Shown piece after piece: positions 1 through 6,495 of a DNA stretch of 11,226 bases (positions are counted from its first letter, which is position 1; each line of letters starts with the position of its first letter). Made by a program: the position numbers and the translations under genes. The stretch is from Micavibrio sp. UBA2705 (GTDB lineage: Bacteria > Pseudomonadota > Alphaproteobacteria > Micavibrionales > Micavibrionaceae). The notes under the pieces are model-generated. The model had not been told where the DNA came from. It searched no databases and saw nothing but the letters and a program-made list of their open reading frames with translations. The stretch covers positions 58,227-69,452 of the forward strand of contig DELD01000007.1 in the NCBI GenBank assembly GCA_002354205.1, given 5' to 3'.

Positions 1-2
1 CA

Positions 3-179
3 AAAAAAGCCGCGGTTACAGCCAAGGCCCTAGAAGAGCTTAAGAAGGCTGGCATTCCAGAAGGTCAGTTGATACAAGCGTATTATTTACAGCTATTACG
101 TGATAATGACAAAGTTGGAGAACCCTTTGTGCCGGGGCCAATCCCAGGTACTGGCGTTGGAGCTATATCTCCTAAGTAG
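3..179 (+). CDS. C-terminal fragment of an unidentified protein
   Basis: The reading frame is open from the left edge and ends at a TAG at 177-179, giving 58 visible residues. The first part is Lys/Ala/Glu-rich and probably helical (KALEELKKAGIPEGQL). The end is a Pro/Gly-rich tail (VPGPIPGTGVGAISPK). The start and any domain lie outside the window, so I cannot identify the protein. The frame is believed to be coding because it stays open to a stop just before a strong intrinsic terminator in the same direction, and because the residue pattern looks like a real protein end. No function is proposed. Confidence 0.6.
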   Translation, partial: KKAAVTAKALEELKKAGIPEGQLIQAYYLQLLRDNDKVGEPFVPGPIPGTGVGAISPK

Positions 180-201
180 GTTTATAAAATAGATAATTTT
201 G

Positions 202-233
202 AAAAAGCCAACGATGTTGTTGGCTTTTTTTTT
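202..233 (+). terminator. Rho-independent terminator after the left-edge gene
   Basis: A perfect 11-bp stem (AAAAAGCCAAC at 202-212 pairing with 219-229) encloses a 6-nt loop and runs into nine consecutive T residues (225-233). It lies 22 bases after the stop of the partial gene and in the same direction, so it most likely ends that transcript. Confidence 0.9.
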
Positions 234-286
234 GCCTATTTCAGCGAGCTATTGAATGAAATATATCGAGGAGGGCAAATTTATTT

Positions 287-376
287 ATGCTGTGCGCGAT
301 GATCATATTTGACATAATTATATTATTCCTGGTATGTTATATGCATGACAGGAAAATGGCGCATAGTTTTAGCTGA
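287..376 (+). CDS. possible 29-aa hydrophobic leader or small membrane peptide
   Basis: An ATG at 287 opens a 29-codon frame ending in TGA at 374-376. A strong Shine-Dalgarno-like GAGGAGGG (269-276) lies 10 nt upstream, better than that of any full-size gene in this window. The peptide (MLCAMIIFDIIILFLVCYMH, then DRKMAHSFS) has a hydrophobic stretch long enough for one membrane segment. It overlaps the first 32 bases of the 259-aa gene in another frame. It could be a small membrane peptide or a translational leader. It could also be chance, because a promoter-like TTGACA lies inside it and would make the peptide untranslated from that promoter. It is listed because of its ribosome site only. 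Confidence 0.25.
   Translation: MLCAMIIFDIIILFLVCYMHDRKMAHSFS
309..338 (+). promoter_or_regulatory. putative promoter giving a leaderless start at 345
   Basis: TTGACA (309-314) is a perfect -35 hexamer. After an 18-nt spacer comes TATGTT (333-338), which matches 4 of 6 positions of TATAAT. The -10 ends 6 nt before the ATG at 345, so transcription would begin at or next to the start codon. This fits the lack of a Shine-Dalgarno site there. It is inferred from hexamers only. Confidence 0.5.
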
Positions 377-1124
377 ACAAAATATGGATCTGGGGTCTAT
401 AGACCGCATGGTGTTTGGTAAGGATACCTGCCATTCATTCTTGGCGTTAGTTAACCCTGACAATGAAGTTGTTTCGGAATTACATGGTACAACTTACCAT
501 CCGCACACGAATAGATTAATGCATAATGGCCAGTCGGTGCAAAGCTATATGGGCGTAATTGCAAGTTCTGTTAATTTACTCGCGGATTTTGAGAATGCGT
601 GCCGCTATTTAGAGGTTGATGAACATTTCTCACGTTTAAAAGCTGTGAATGCTAATGGTCCATGGCGTTCTAACATGGCGGAGACAATGCGAACGGTAAT
701 GGTTGGTGACAAGCATGATGTTATGACGGAGTGGCTGGATGGCTGCGCGATTGGCCGTAAAATAAATGAGCTCGATATTTTCTATACGCCAATATCGATA
801 ATGGATGGGGGGCGACAGAATTGTAATGCCGTCACGCGCTCAATGCTTCATGCTATGGATATAGATGTGTCACGTGATGATTTTGATTTGATGCCACACG
901 GCTATAATAATAAACTGTGGCAAAAATCACTCGTTGGCGAATTTAACACCAAAGGCGCATATAGCACTGAAGTAATTGACAGCTACTTGGCTTATGTCGA
1001 GGGTAATATTAATAAACGCATGCCAAAAATTGTTGATGACGAATTGGATATGCGCAGCTGCGATTTAACGCGTGCCCCTGCTGCGCCAGTATGCCAAGCA
1101 ACCTTAAAGCCTTCAGCAATATAA
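345..1124 (+). CDS. uncharacterised 259-aa protein with permuted papain-like His/Cys motifs
   Basis: I do not recognise a named family. No signal peptide or membrane segment is seen, so it is probably cytoplasmic. An N-terminal block with alternating hydrophobic residues (CHSFLALVN, residues 29-37) is followed by a hydrophobic/charged strand and ELHGTTYHP (45-53). Near the C-terminal third is QNCNAVTRSMLHAMDI (158-173). A His on a strand early in the chain and an N-C-N motif heading a helix later resemble the order seen in permuted papain-fold enzymes such as PPPDE/DeSI. His30 and Cys160 would then be the candidate catalytic pair. This is inference from motif order, not a demonstrated homology. 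The start at ATG 345 has no Shine-Dalgarno but sits 6 nt after a putative -10. The gene converges on yejF with 11 bases between the stops and no visible terminator. Confidence 0.8.
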   Translation: MTGKWRIVLAEQNMDLGSIDRMVFGKDTCHSFLALVNPDNEVVSELHGTTYHPHTNRLMHNGQSVQSYMGVIASSVNLLADFENACRYLEVDEHFSRLKAVNANGPWRSNMAETMRTVMVGDKHDVMTEWLDGCAIGRKINELDIFYTPISIMDGGRQNCNAVTRSMLHAMDIDVSRDDFDLMPHGYNNKLWQKSLVGEFNTKGAYSTEVIDSYLAYVEGNINKRMPKIVDDELDMRSCDLTRAPAAPVCQATLKPSAI

Positions 1125-1135
1125 TCTTTATTCCT

Positions 1136-2743
1136 TTAATACAGCGCGGCTTTTAACAGTTCTTGCGTGTATTCTTGCTGCGGGGCTTTAAATACATCTT
1201 CGGCATTGCCGGTTTCGACGACCTTGCCATTTTTCATGACGATGATACGGTGCGATAGGGCGCGCACAACACGTAAATCATGGCTGATGAAGATGTAAGA
1301 TAGGTTATGCGTAGTTTGTAGCTTGCGCAGTAAGTCGATGACTTGTGACTGGATAGAAACATCAAGCGCAGATGTTGGTTCATCAAGCACTAATAATTTT
1401 GGTTTTAACACAAGGGCGCGGGCGATGGAAATGCGCTGGCGCTGTCCGCCTGAAAATTCATGGGGGAAGCGGTGGCGCGTTTCTGGATCAAGCTCCACTT
1501 CATTAAGCGCGGCGATAACGGCAGCGTCGCGTTCTTTTTTGTTCATTTTGGGCTGATGGATTTTTAAACCTTCAGCGATAATCTGCCCGACGCTCATGCG
1601 TGGGGAGAGCGAGCCAAAAGGGTCTTGAAATACAATTTGCATGTCTTCGCGCATTTTACGCAGCTCTTTGGTATTTAATTTTGTAACGTCTTTGCCGCAA
1701 AAAATAATGCTTCCTTCCGCCTTAATCAGGCGCAATACGCCAAGGCCAAGCGTCGTTTTGCCAGAGCCTGATTCTCCGACAATGCCAAGGGTTTCGCCTT
1801 GCTCTAATGTGAAGGAAATATCGTCGACGGCCTTAACAAAACTCTTGGGTTTTCCGAAAATCGTTTTGTGAAGCGGGAAATAGATTTTCATGTTTTTCGC
1901 TTCGGCTAATATGCCATGCGGCTTATTCGGGTCGCGCGGATGCGCACTGCCAGAGGGGACGGAATTTATCAGCTTCTTGGTGTAATCATGCGTAGGCGCA
2001 TCAAAAATTTTTGCCGTTTCATTGCTCTCGATAATATGGCCATGCTGCATGACGCTAACATGGCGGGTGTATTTTTGTACCACGGGTAAGTCGTGGGTAA
2101 TGAGAAGCATCGCCATGCCAAGGTCTTTTTGGAGCTCCGCCAGTAAGTCTAATATTTGTGCCTGTACAGTGACATCCAAAGCGGTGGTGGGTTCATCGGC
2201 GATTAGCAGGTCGGGTTTATTGGCAAGGGCAATCGCAATCATAATACGTTGACGCTGCCCGCCAGATAATTCATGAGGGTAGGCGCTCATGCGGTCTTTC
2301 ATCTGCGGAAGCTGTACCATATCAAGCAGCTCTTTTATCCGCGCTTTAAGGGCGCTTCCCTCAAGGCTATCATGTAGGCGTAGCACTTCGCCGATTTGTT
2401 TCTCAATTGTATGTAGCGGGTTAAGCGATGTAAGTGGCTCTTGGAAAATGATACCAATATCATCGCCGCGCATCTGGCGTAAGTCTTTGTCATTGAGGGT
2501 GAGAACGTCGCGCCCTTTATAAAGAATTTCGCCATTGGGAAAATGCGCAGATTTTGGTAAAAGCTGCATCGTCGCCATGGCGCTGACAGATTTTCCTGAC
2601 CCTGACTCGCCAACCAAAGCATGGGTTTGCCCCTTATGAATGGTGAGGTTCACATTTTTAACGGCCTCAGTAACCTGCCGCCCATTGTGAAATGTAACGG
2701 AAAGGTCTTTGATCTCTAATAAAGGCTGCTCTTTATTGCTCAT
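1136..2743 (-). CDS. yejF: YejF-type dual ATPase of a peptide ABC importer
   Basis: This 535-aa protein fuses two complete ABC ATPase domains and powers uptake of peptides or peptide-like substrates through the YejB/YejE pore at the inner membrane. Domain 1 has Walker A GESGSGKS (residues 45-52), Q-loop FQEP (100-103), signature LSGGQRQR (159-166), Walker B LLIADEP (179-185) and H-loop THD. Domain 2 has Walker A GESGSGKT (323-330), signature FSGGQRQR (430-437), Walker B LLVLDEP (450-456) and SHD. All catalytic motifs are intact. The length is close to the E. coli YejF (529 aa). It starts at ATG 2743, only 6 nt after the yejE stop, so the two are almost certainly cotranscribed. A similar fused layout occurs in other oligopeptide importers such as GsiA, but the neighbouring permeases settle the Yej assignment. 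In other bacteria this transporter is known for microcin C uptake, peptide resistance and muropeptide import; which applies here is unknown. Confidence 0.95.
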   Translation of the reverse strand: MSNKEQPLLEIKDLSVTFHNGRQVTEAVKNVNLTIHKGQTHALVGESGSGKSVSAMATMQLLPKSAHFPNGEILYKGRDVLTLNDKDLRQMRGDDIGIIFQEPLTSLNPLHTIEKQIGEVLRLHDSLEGSALKARIKELLDMVQLPQMKDRMSAYPHELSGGQRQRIMIAIALANKPDLLIADEPTTALDVTVQAQILDLLAELQKDLGMAMLLITHDLPVVQKYTRHVSVMQHGHIIESNETAKIFDAPTHDYTKKLINSVPSGSAHPRDPNKPHGILAEAKNMKIYFPLHKTIFGKPKSFVKAVDDISFTLEQGETLGIVGESGSGKTTLGLGVLRLIKAEGSIIFCGKDVTKLNTKELRKMREDMQIVFQDPFGSLSPRMSVGQIIAEGLKIHQPKMNKKERDAAVIAALNEVELDPETRHRFPHEFSGGQRQRISIARALVLKPKLLVLDEPTSALDVSIQSQVIDLLRKLQTTHNLSYIFISHDLRVVRALSHRIIVMKNGKVVETGNAEDVFKAPQQEYTQELLKAALY

Positions 2744-2749
2744 TACCTA

Positions 2750-3778
2750 TCACCCTATATTCTTGCGTGGGTCAAAGGCATCACGCACGGCTTCACCAAT
2801 AAATGTGAGCAGCGTGAGCATTATTGCCAGTGAAGCGAAAGCAGCCATGCCAATCCATGGTGCTTCTTTAACGTAGTTCTTACCTTGCTTGAGAAGTTCC
2901 CCAATTGAGGCTGAACCGGGGGGCATACCTAGGCCGAGGAAATCGAGGCTTGTCAGCGCGACAATAGAATCGGTGAGGATGAACGGCATAAAGGTTAGCG
3001 TGGCAACCATTGCATTGGGCAGGACATGACGGTGCATGATTGTCAGGCTCGATACGCCAAGCGCTTTGGCTGCACGAACATATTCGAAATTCCGTGCACG
3101 CAAAAATTCTGCGCGGACAAGGTCTACAAGACGCACCCATGAAAACAGCAGCAGGATAGCGAGCAACGTCCAAAAACCAGGGACAAACATCGCTGAAAAT
3201 ATAATTAATATATAAAGGCTAGGCAGGGATGACCAAATTTCAATCAGCCGCTGCATAACAAGATCAAGCTTTCCGCCATAATAGCCCTGAAAAGCGCCCG
3301 CTAGAATGCCGATGATGGAGCTAAATACGGTCAGGATTAGGCCGAACAATATCGACACGCGAAAGCCATAGAGCATACGCGCGAAAACATCACGCCCTTG
3401 ATCATCCGTGCCTAAAATATTCGTCGCATCAGGCGGCGCGGGGGCGGGCTGCGCTAAATCATAATTAATTGAGTTGTACGAAAAGCGGATAAGCGGCCAA
3501 ATCATCCAGCCTTTTTCCTCAATGAGGTCAATGGCATAAGGGTCGCGGTAATCGGTTTCGGTTTCAAAGTCACCGCCAAATGTTGTTTCGGCATAGTCAT
3601 TGATAATCGGGAAGTAATAGCCTCCATCATAATGCACAAGTAAAGGCTTATCATTGGCAATAAATTCGCTGCCAATACAAATGACAAACAAAGCGATAAA
3701 CAGCCAAAAGCTGTAAAAGCCACGTTTATTGGCTTTGAATAAAGAAAGGCGACGCTGTGTTATCGGTGATAAAATCAT
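2750..3778 (-). CDS. yejE: YejE-type inner-membrane permease of the peptide ABC importer
   Basis: The 342-aa permease closely follows the E. coli YejE pattern: SEFIANDKPLLVHYDGGYYFP (from residue 37) after the first membrane helix (about 22-40), then a large periplasmic loop. LGTDDQGRDVFARMLYG (122-138) precedes the BPD_transp_1 core. The EAA loop that docks on the ATPase is visible as EFLRARNFEYVRAAKALGVS (224-243), followed by LPNAMVATLTF. The C-terminus EAVRDAFDPRKNIG is typical of the family. It pairs with YejB to form the channel and is followed 6 nt later by yejF. The ATG at 3778 has no Shine-Dalgarno but lies 6 nt after a putative -10, suggesting its own leaderless transcript. Unusually, it is separated from yejB by an opposite-strand gene. 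Confidence 0.95.
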   Translation of the reverse strand: MILSPITQRRLSLFKANKRGFYSFWLFIALFVICIGSEFIANDKPLLVHYDGGYYFPIINDYAETTFGGDFETETDYRDPYAIDLIEEKGWMIWPLIRFSYNSINYDLAQPAPAPPDATNILGTDDQGRDVFARMLYGFRVSILFGLILTVFSSIIGILAGAFQGYYGGKLDLVMQRLIEIWSSLPSLYILIIFSAMFVPGFWTLLAILLLFSWVRLVDLVRAEFLRARNFEYVRAAKALGVSSLTIMHRHVLPNAMVATLTFMPFILTDSIVALTSLDFLGLGMPPGSASIGELLKQGKNYVKEAPWIGMAAFASLAIMLTLLTFIGEAVRDAFDPRKNIG

Positions 3779-3784
3779 ATAGCG

Positions 3785-3813
3785 ATTTTAAGAAGCAAAA
3801 GCGTTTTAAACAA
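3785..3813 (-). promoter_or_regulatory. putative leaderless promoter of yejEF
   Basis: Read on the minus strand there is TTGTTT (3813-3808, weak -35), a 17-nt spacer, and TAAAAT (3790-3785, 5 of 6 to the -10 consensus). Exactly 6 nt then precede the ATG of yejE. This would let yejEF be transcribed independently of yejB. The -35 matches only in its TTG, so the call is tentative. Confidence 0.4.
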
Positions 3814-3914
3814 GCGCGGATATTGTTTCATGCAGAATTTATTTTGTTTTCCTGCGTGATTATGATAACTTCGCCTTCATACAGGGATAAAATAAATAAT
3901 AACAAAGTGTGGAC

Positions 3915-4445
3915 ATGAAAAAATTTCCAGAAAACTTTGATGCGCTCCAAAGCGACTTTGCCCGCGCATCGTTAGAACTTCCGCTACCGCAAGATTTATC
4001 AAAACAAATCAACCGCAACCGCTGGGCGCTTTATGTCTCATCATTGCATTTGCGCCAATTGGTGGATGAATTTGCAAACGGCGTAGATTTGATGAACCGT
4101 AAACTCAGAGATAAGCCGTATACATTTGACTTTTCAGATAAAAGCGAAGGTTTTCGTGCGGAGATGTATTCGCATATCATTGCTAATGAGGCGTTAGCGC
4201 AGCAAATTTGTCAGCGCCTGCGCATTGACGGTGCATATGATGATCGCCGCCCCGTATCACGTATCGTTGCGGCCTGTCAGGGCTTAATTGAATTTGATGA
4301 CGATGAAGACGCGAGCAGACAGGCATGGGTAGAGCGTTTTGCCAAGGGGAATTTGCTGCTACAAAATACACCGATGATTATGATGCAAGATAAAATCCGC
4401 AAAGACGATAAGCTATTCAAGCGTATGGCGTATTTTATTCCGTAA
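3915..4445 (+). CDS. uncharacterised 176-aa protein inserted between yejE and yejB
   Basis: This is a soluble-looking, mostly helical protein of unknown function, with no signal peptide or membrane helix. It begins MKKFPENFDALQSDFARAS and contains SSLHLRQLVDEFANGVDLMN (residues 42-61). An acidic patch EFDDDEDAS lies near 126-134, and the Met-rich segment NTPMIMMQDK near 151-160. The start is ambiguous: ATG at 3915 is chosen, but a GTG at 3909 in frame adds two residues. No clear Shine-Dalgarno is present for either. The gene diverges from yejE (136 bases between starts) and converges on yejB with 11 bases between stops. It therefore interrupts what is usually a continuous yejABEF operon. A role linked to the transporter is possible only by position. 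Confidence 0.75.
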   Translation: MKKFPENFDALQSDFARASLELPLPQDLSKQINRNRWALYVSSLHLRQLVDEFANGVDLMNRKLRDKPYTFDFSDKSEGFRAEMYSHIIANEALAQQICQRLRIDGAYDDRRPVSRIVAACQGLIEFDDDEDASRQAWVERFAKGNLLLQNTPMIMMQDKIRKDDKLFKRMAYFIP

Positions 4446-4456
4446 AGACTTATGCT

Positions 4457-5554
4457 TTAGCGGGCTTCAAAATCAATCCGTGGGTCAACGATGACGTAGA
4501 CAATATCACGTATAATTGTCATTAATAGACCAATAAGTGCGTAGAAATAAAGCGTACCAAGCACCACAGGGTAATCGCGATTAATAATTGCTTCATAACC
4601 AAGCAGGCCAAGTCCGTCGAGGGAGAAAATTACTTCGATCAGCAGCGATCCTGTAAAGAAGATCGACACAAAAGCGGCGGGGAAGCCCGCAATCACAATT
4701 AACATCGCATTACGGAAGACATGCCCATAAAGAACTTCGTTTTCTTTGAGGCCTTTCGCGCGTGCTGTCAAAACATATTGTTTGCCAATTTCATCCATAA
4801 ATGAATTTTTTGTCAGCATGGTTAGGCTGGCAAAGCCGCTGATCACCATCGCAGCCGTTGGCAGTACCATGTGCCATGCATAATCAAGCGCGAGTTGGAT
4901 GAAGCTCATTTCATCGGCGTTATCTGACACAAGGCCGCGCAGAGGGAACCAGTCTAAATACCGTCCGCCCGCAAACAAGATGATCAGCAAAATTGCAAAC
5001 ATGAAAGAAGGAATCGCATAGCCAATAAAGATAAATGCGCTGCTCCACATATCAAAAGCCTGTCCATCGCGCACAGCTTTTTTAATGCCGAGTGGGATGG
5101 AAACCAAATAGATAATCAATGTAGACCACAGGCCAAGCGATATTGAAACAGGCATTTTTTCAAGGACAAGGCCAAGAACATCAATGTCACGATAGTAACT
5201 GGTGCCAAGGTCGAACTTAAGGTAATTGACGACCATAATAAAGAAGCGTTGGTAGGCAGGTTTATCAAAGCCATACATGGCTTCTAATTCTTTGACAAAG
5301 TCGGGGTCAAGCCCCTGGGCGCCGCGATAGGTAGAGGCTGAACCCGTTGAACTGCTTTGCGGTGTATTGGCGAAGTCAGCATTTGCGCCGCCAGAAAAAC
5401 TTGATGTCGCGCTCGTACCATGGCCTTGCAATTCAGCAATCATACGCTCAACTGGCCCGCCTGGGACAAATTGCACAATCACAAAGCTGACAAACATAAT
5501 GCCAAGCAATGTGGGAATAAGAAGCAGTAAACGTTTTAAAATGTAATTAGCCAT
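4457..5554 (-). CDS. yejB: YejB-type inner-membrane permease of the peptide ABC importer
   Basis: The 365-aa permease matches E. coli YejB (364 aa) from end to end: MANYILKRLLLLIPTLLGI at the start, VQFVPGGPVERMIAEL (residues 27-42), GLDPDFVKELEAMYGFDKP (81-99) and LGLWSTLIIYLVSIPLGIKKAV (140-161). The EAA loop (QYVLTARAKGLKENEVLYGHVFRNAM, about 259-284) and the ending VDPRIDFEAR also match. The frame stays open upstream to a TTG at 5638, but those 28 residues do not belong to the family. The ATG at 5554 also aligns with the usual start and follows a promoter-like pair by 6 nt, so I start there. It forms the channel with YejE. No yejA solute-binding gene is beside it, so that component must lie elsewhere or be replaced. 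Confidence 0.94.
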   Translation of the reverse strand: MANYILKRLLLLIPTLLGIMFVSFVIVQFVPGGPVERMIAELQGHGTSATSSFSGGANADFANTPQSSSTGSASTYRGAQGLDPDFVKELEAMYGFDKPAYQRFFIMVVNYLKFDLGTSYYRDIDVLGLVLEKMPVSISLGLWSTLIIYLVSIPLGIKKAVRDGQAFDMWSSAFIFIGYAIPSFMFAILLIILFAGGRYLDWFPLRGLVSDNADEMSFIQLALDYAWHMVLPTAAMVISGFASLTMLTKNSFMDEIGKQYVLTARAKGLKENEVLYGHVFRNAMLIVIAGFPAAFVSIFFTGSLLIEVIFSLDGLGLLGYEAIINRDYPVVLGTLYFYALIGLLMTIIRDIVYVIVDPRIDFEAR

Positions 5555-5560
5555 GCGCGT

Positions 5561-5589
5561 ATTATTGATTGTAGAGAAGGGATTGCCAA
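5561..5589 (-). promoter_or_regulatory. putative leaderless promoter of yejB
   Basis: On the minus strand TTGGCA (5589-5584, 5 of 6 to the -35 consensus) is followed by a 17-nt spacer and AATAAT (5566-5561, 5 of 6 to the -10). Six nt (ACGCGC) then precede the ATG at 5554. No Shine-Dalgarno precedes this ATG. The arrangement supports 5554 as the true start and predicts an mRNA beginning at the start codon. Confidence 0.55.
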
Positions 5590-5686
5590 GCCTGCACAAT
5601 AACTTATCCATAAACTTCATCATTGCAAAATGTGCCAAGCCTATTTATTCTATATCTAGGATTTAATTTTAGCATGGGAACATATT

Positions 5687-6406
5687 GTGGTTTGGCTTCT
5701 TATCTGGCTTGCGTTAGCTGTCTCAATCTTGCTTGTAACGTTTTGGACATATGCCATATTGATTAAACAAAAATCAGTATGGGCGGCGTTTGCGGAGCGT
5801 TACAATTTAAAACTAAGAAAACAGGGCTTGCTTTCTTCGCCAATAGTTGAGGGGAAGTTTAAAGAATTAGACTTGCAGGTGTTTTCTGAGCGCCAAACTA
5901 TGCAAGATGGGCGCGGTCATCAATATCGTTCAATTATACAATTTGTTTTGCCGCCAAACATGCCAACAGATGGCGTGATTGCTAGCCGCTATTTCACGCC
6001 TTTTGTCGGTGATTTGAATTTGCCGAAAAAATGGAAGCTGCCCAAAGAAATGAAATGGGATGAAGAGCCCATTGCACGTGCTGGTGTTGCGGCGCGCCTA
6101 AAAACTTTCTTAACCGATGACCGCTTGCGTGCCCTTGAAGTTGTCGCGAATATCAAGAAATCAAATTTCGTGTTTATTTTTGATGAGACTGAAGGTTATC
6201 TGCGCGTAGAATCGCCTGACCCATTGGATGATGGCGCACGCATGGATAAAATCGTCCATAAACTCTACAGTATCGCACATATTCTGGCGGTCAAAGATGA
6301 AGAAATTGAAGGCTTTAATGAGCTTGCAGGACGTGAAGAGGCGATTGACGCATTTGATGCAATGGATAGCGATGATGACGATGAAGACGAGGATGATGAC
6401 ATCTAA
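5687..6406 (+). CDS. membrane-anchored 239-aa protein with polyacidic C-terminus, function unknown
   Basis: One N-terminal hydrophobic helix (VWLLIWLALAVSILLVTFW, residues 2-20) is followed by IKQK, consistent with a single-pass anchor with a cytoplasmic body. The soluble part has basic and aromatic stretches (NLPKKWKLPKEMKWDEEP, 111-128). Its last 13 residues are almost all Asp/Glu (DSDDDDEDEDDDI). I do not recognise the family. The start is a GTG at 5687, preceded at about 7 nt by GGGAA, a usable ribosome site. A TM-plus-acidic-tail layout suggests an interaction or metal-binding role, but nothing shows which. The gene diverges from yejB and is closed by a terminator at 6438. Confidence 0.78.
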   Translation: MVWLLIWLALAVSILLVTFWTYAILIKQKSVWAAFAERYNLKLRKQGLLSSPIVEGKFKELDLQVFSERQTMQDGRGHQYRSIIQFVLPPNMPTDGVIASRYFTPFVGDLNLPKKWKLPKEMKWDEEPIARAGVAARLKTFLTDDRLRALEVVANIKKSNFVFIFDETEGYLRVESPDPLDDGARMDKIVHKLYSIAHILAVKDEEIEGFNELAGREEAIDAFDAMDSDDDDEDEDDDI

Positions 6407-6437
6407 ACGGCGCTTCATAAGACGTTAGAAAACAATA

Positions 6438-6471
6438 AAGGCCTGCATGTATTTATGCAGGCCTTGTTTTT
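6438..6471 (+). terminator. intrinsic terminator, probably bidirectional
   Basis: A perfect 11-bp stem AAGGCCTGCAT (6438-6448) pairs with 6455-6465 around a 6-nt loop, followed by TGTTTTT. It lies between the stops of the acidic-tail gene and the alpha-glucosidase. On the other strand the stem is followed by TTATTGTTTT, so it could also end the glucosidase transcript. Confidence 0.85.
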
Positions 6472-6495
6472 ATGGATGCTTTATTATGCGCTATA

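Noticed and set aside
1323..2622. Several 60-95 codon open frames on both strands inside yejF, and similar ones inside yejE, the glucosidase and the propeller gene
   Set aside because: They lie wholly inside well-supported genes in other frames, have no ribosome sites that stand out, and show Arg/Ser/Cys-rich composition typical of shadow frames.
3855..3873. Fur-like sequence (GATTATGATAACTTCG) between yejE and the opposite-strand gene
   Set aside because: Only the left half resembles a Fur box; the right half does not continue the inverted repeat.
4480..5480. Ser/Thr/Gly-rich segment of YejB (about residues 44-80) as an odd insertion
   Set aside because: E. coli YejB has a comparable low-complexity loop between the first helix and the GLDP motif, so this is normal for the family.
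5555..5638. Upstream extension of yejB to a TTG start (28 extra residues)
   Set aside because: The extra residues do not belong to YejB, the ATG at 5554 aligns with the family start, and a promoter-like pair lies inside the extension.
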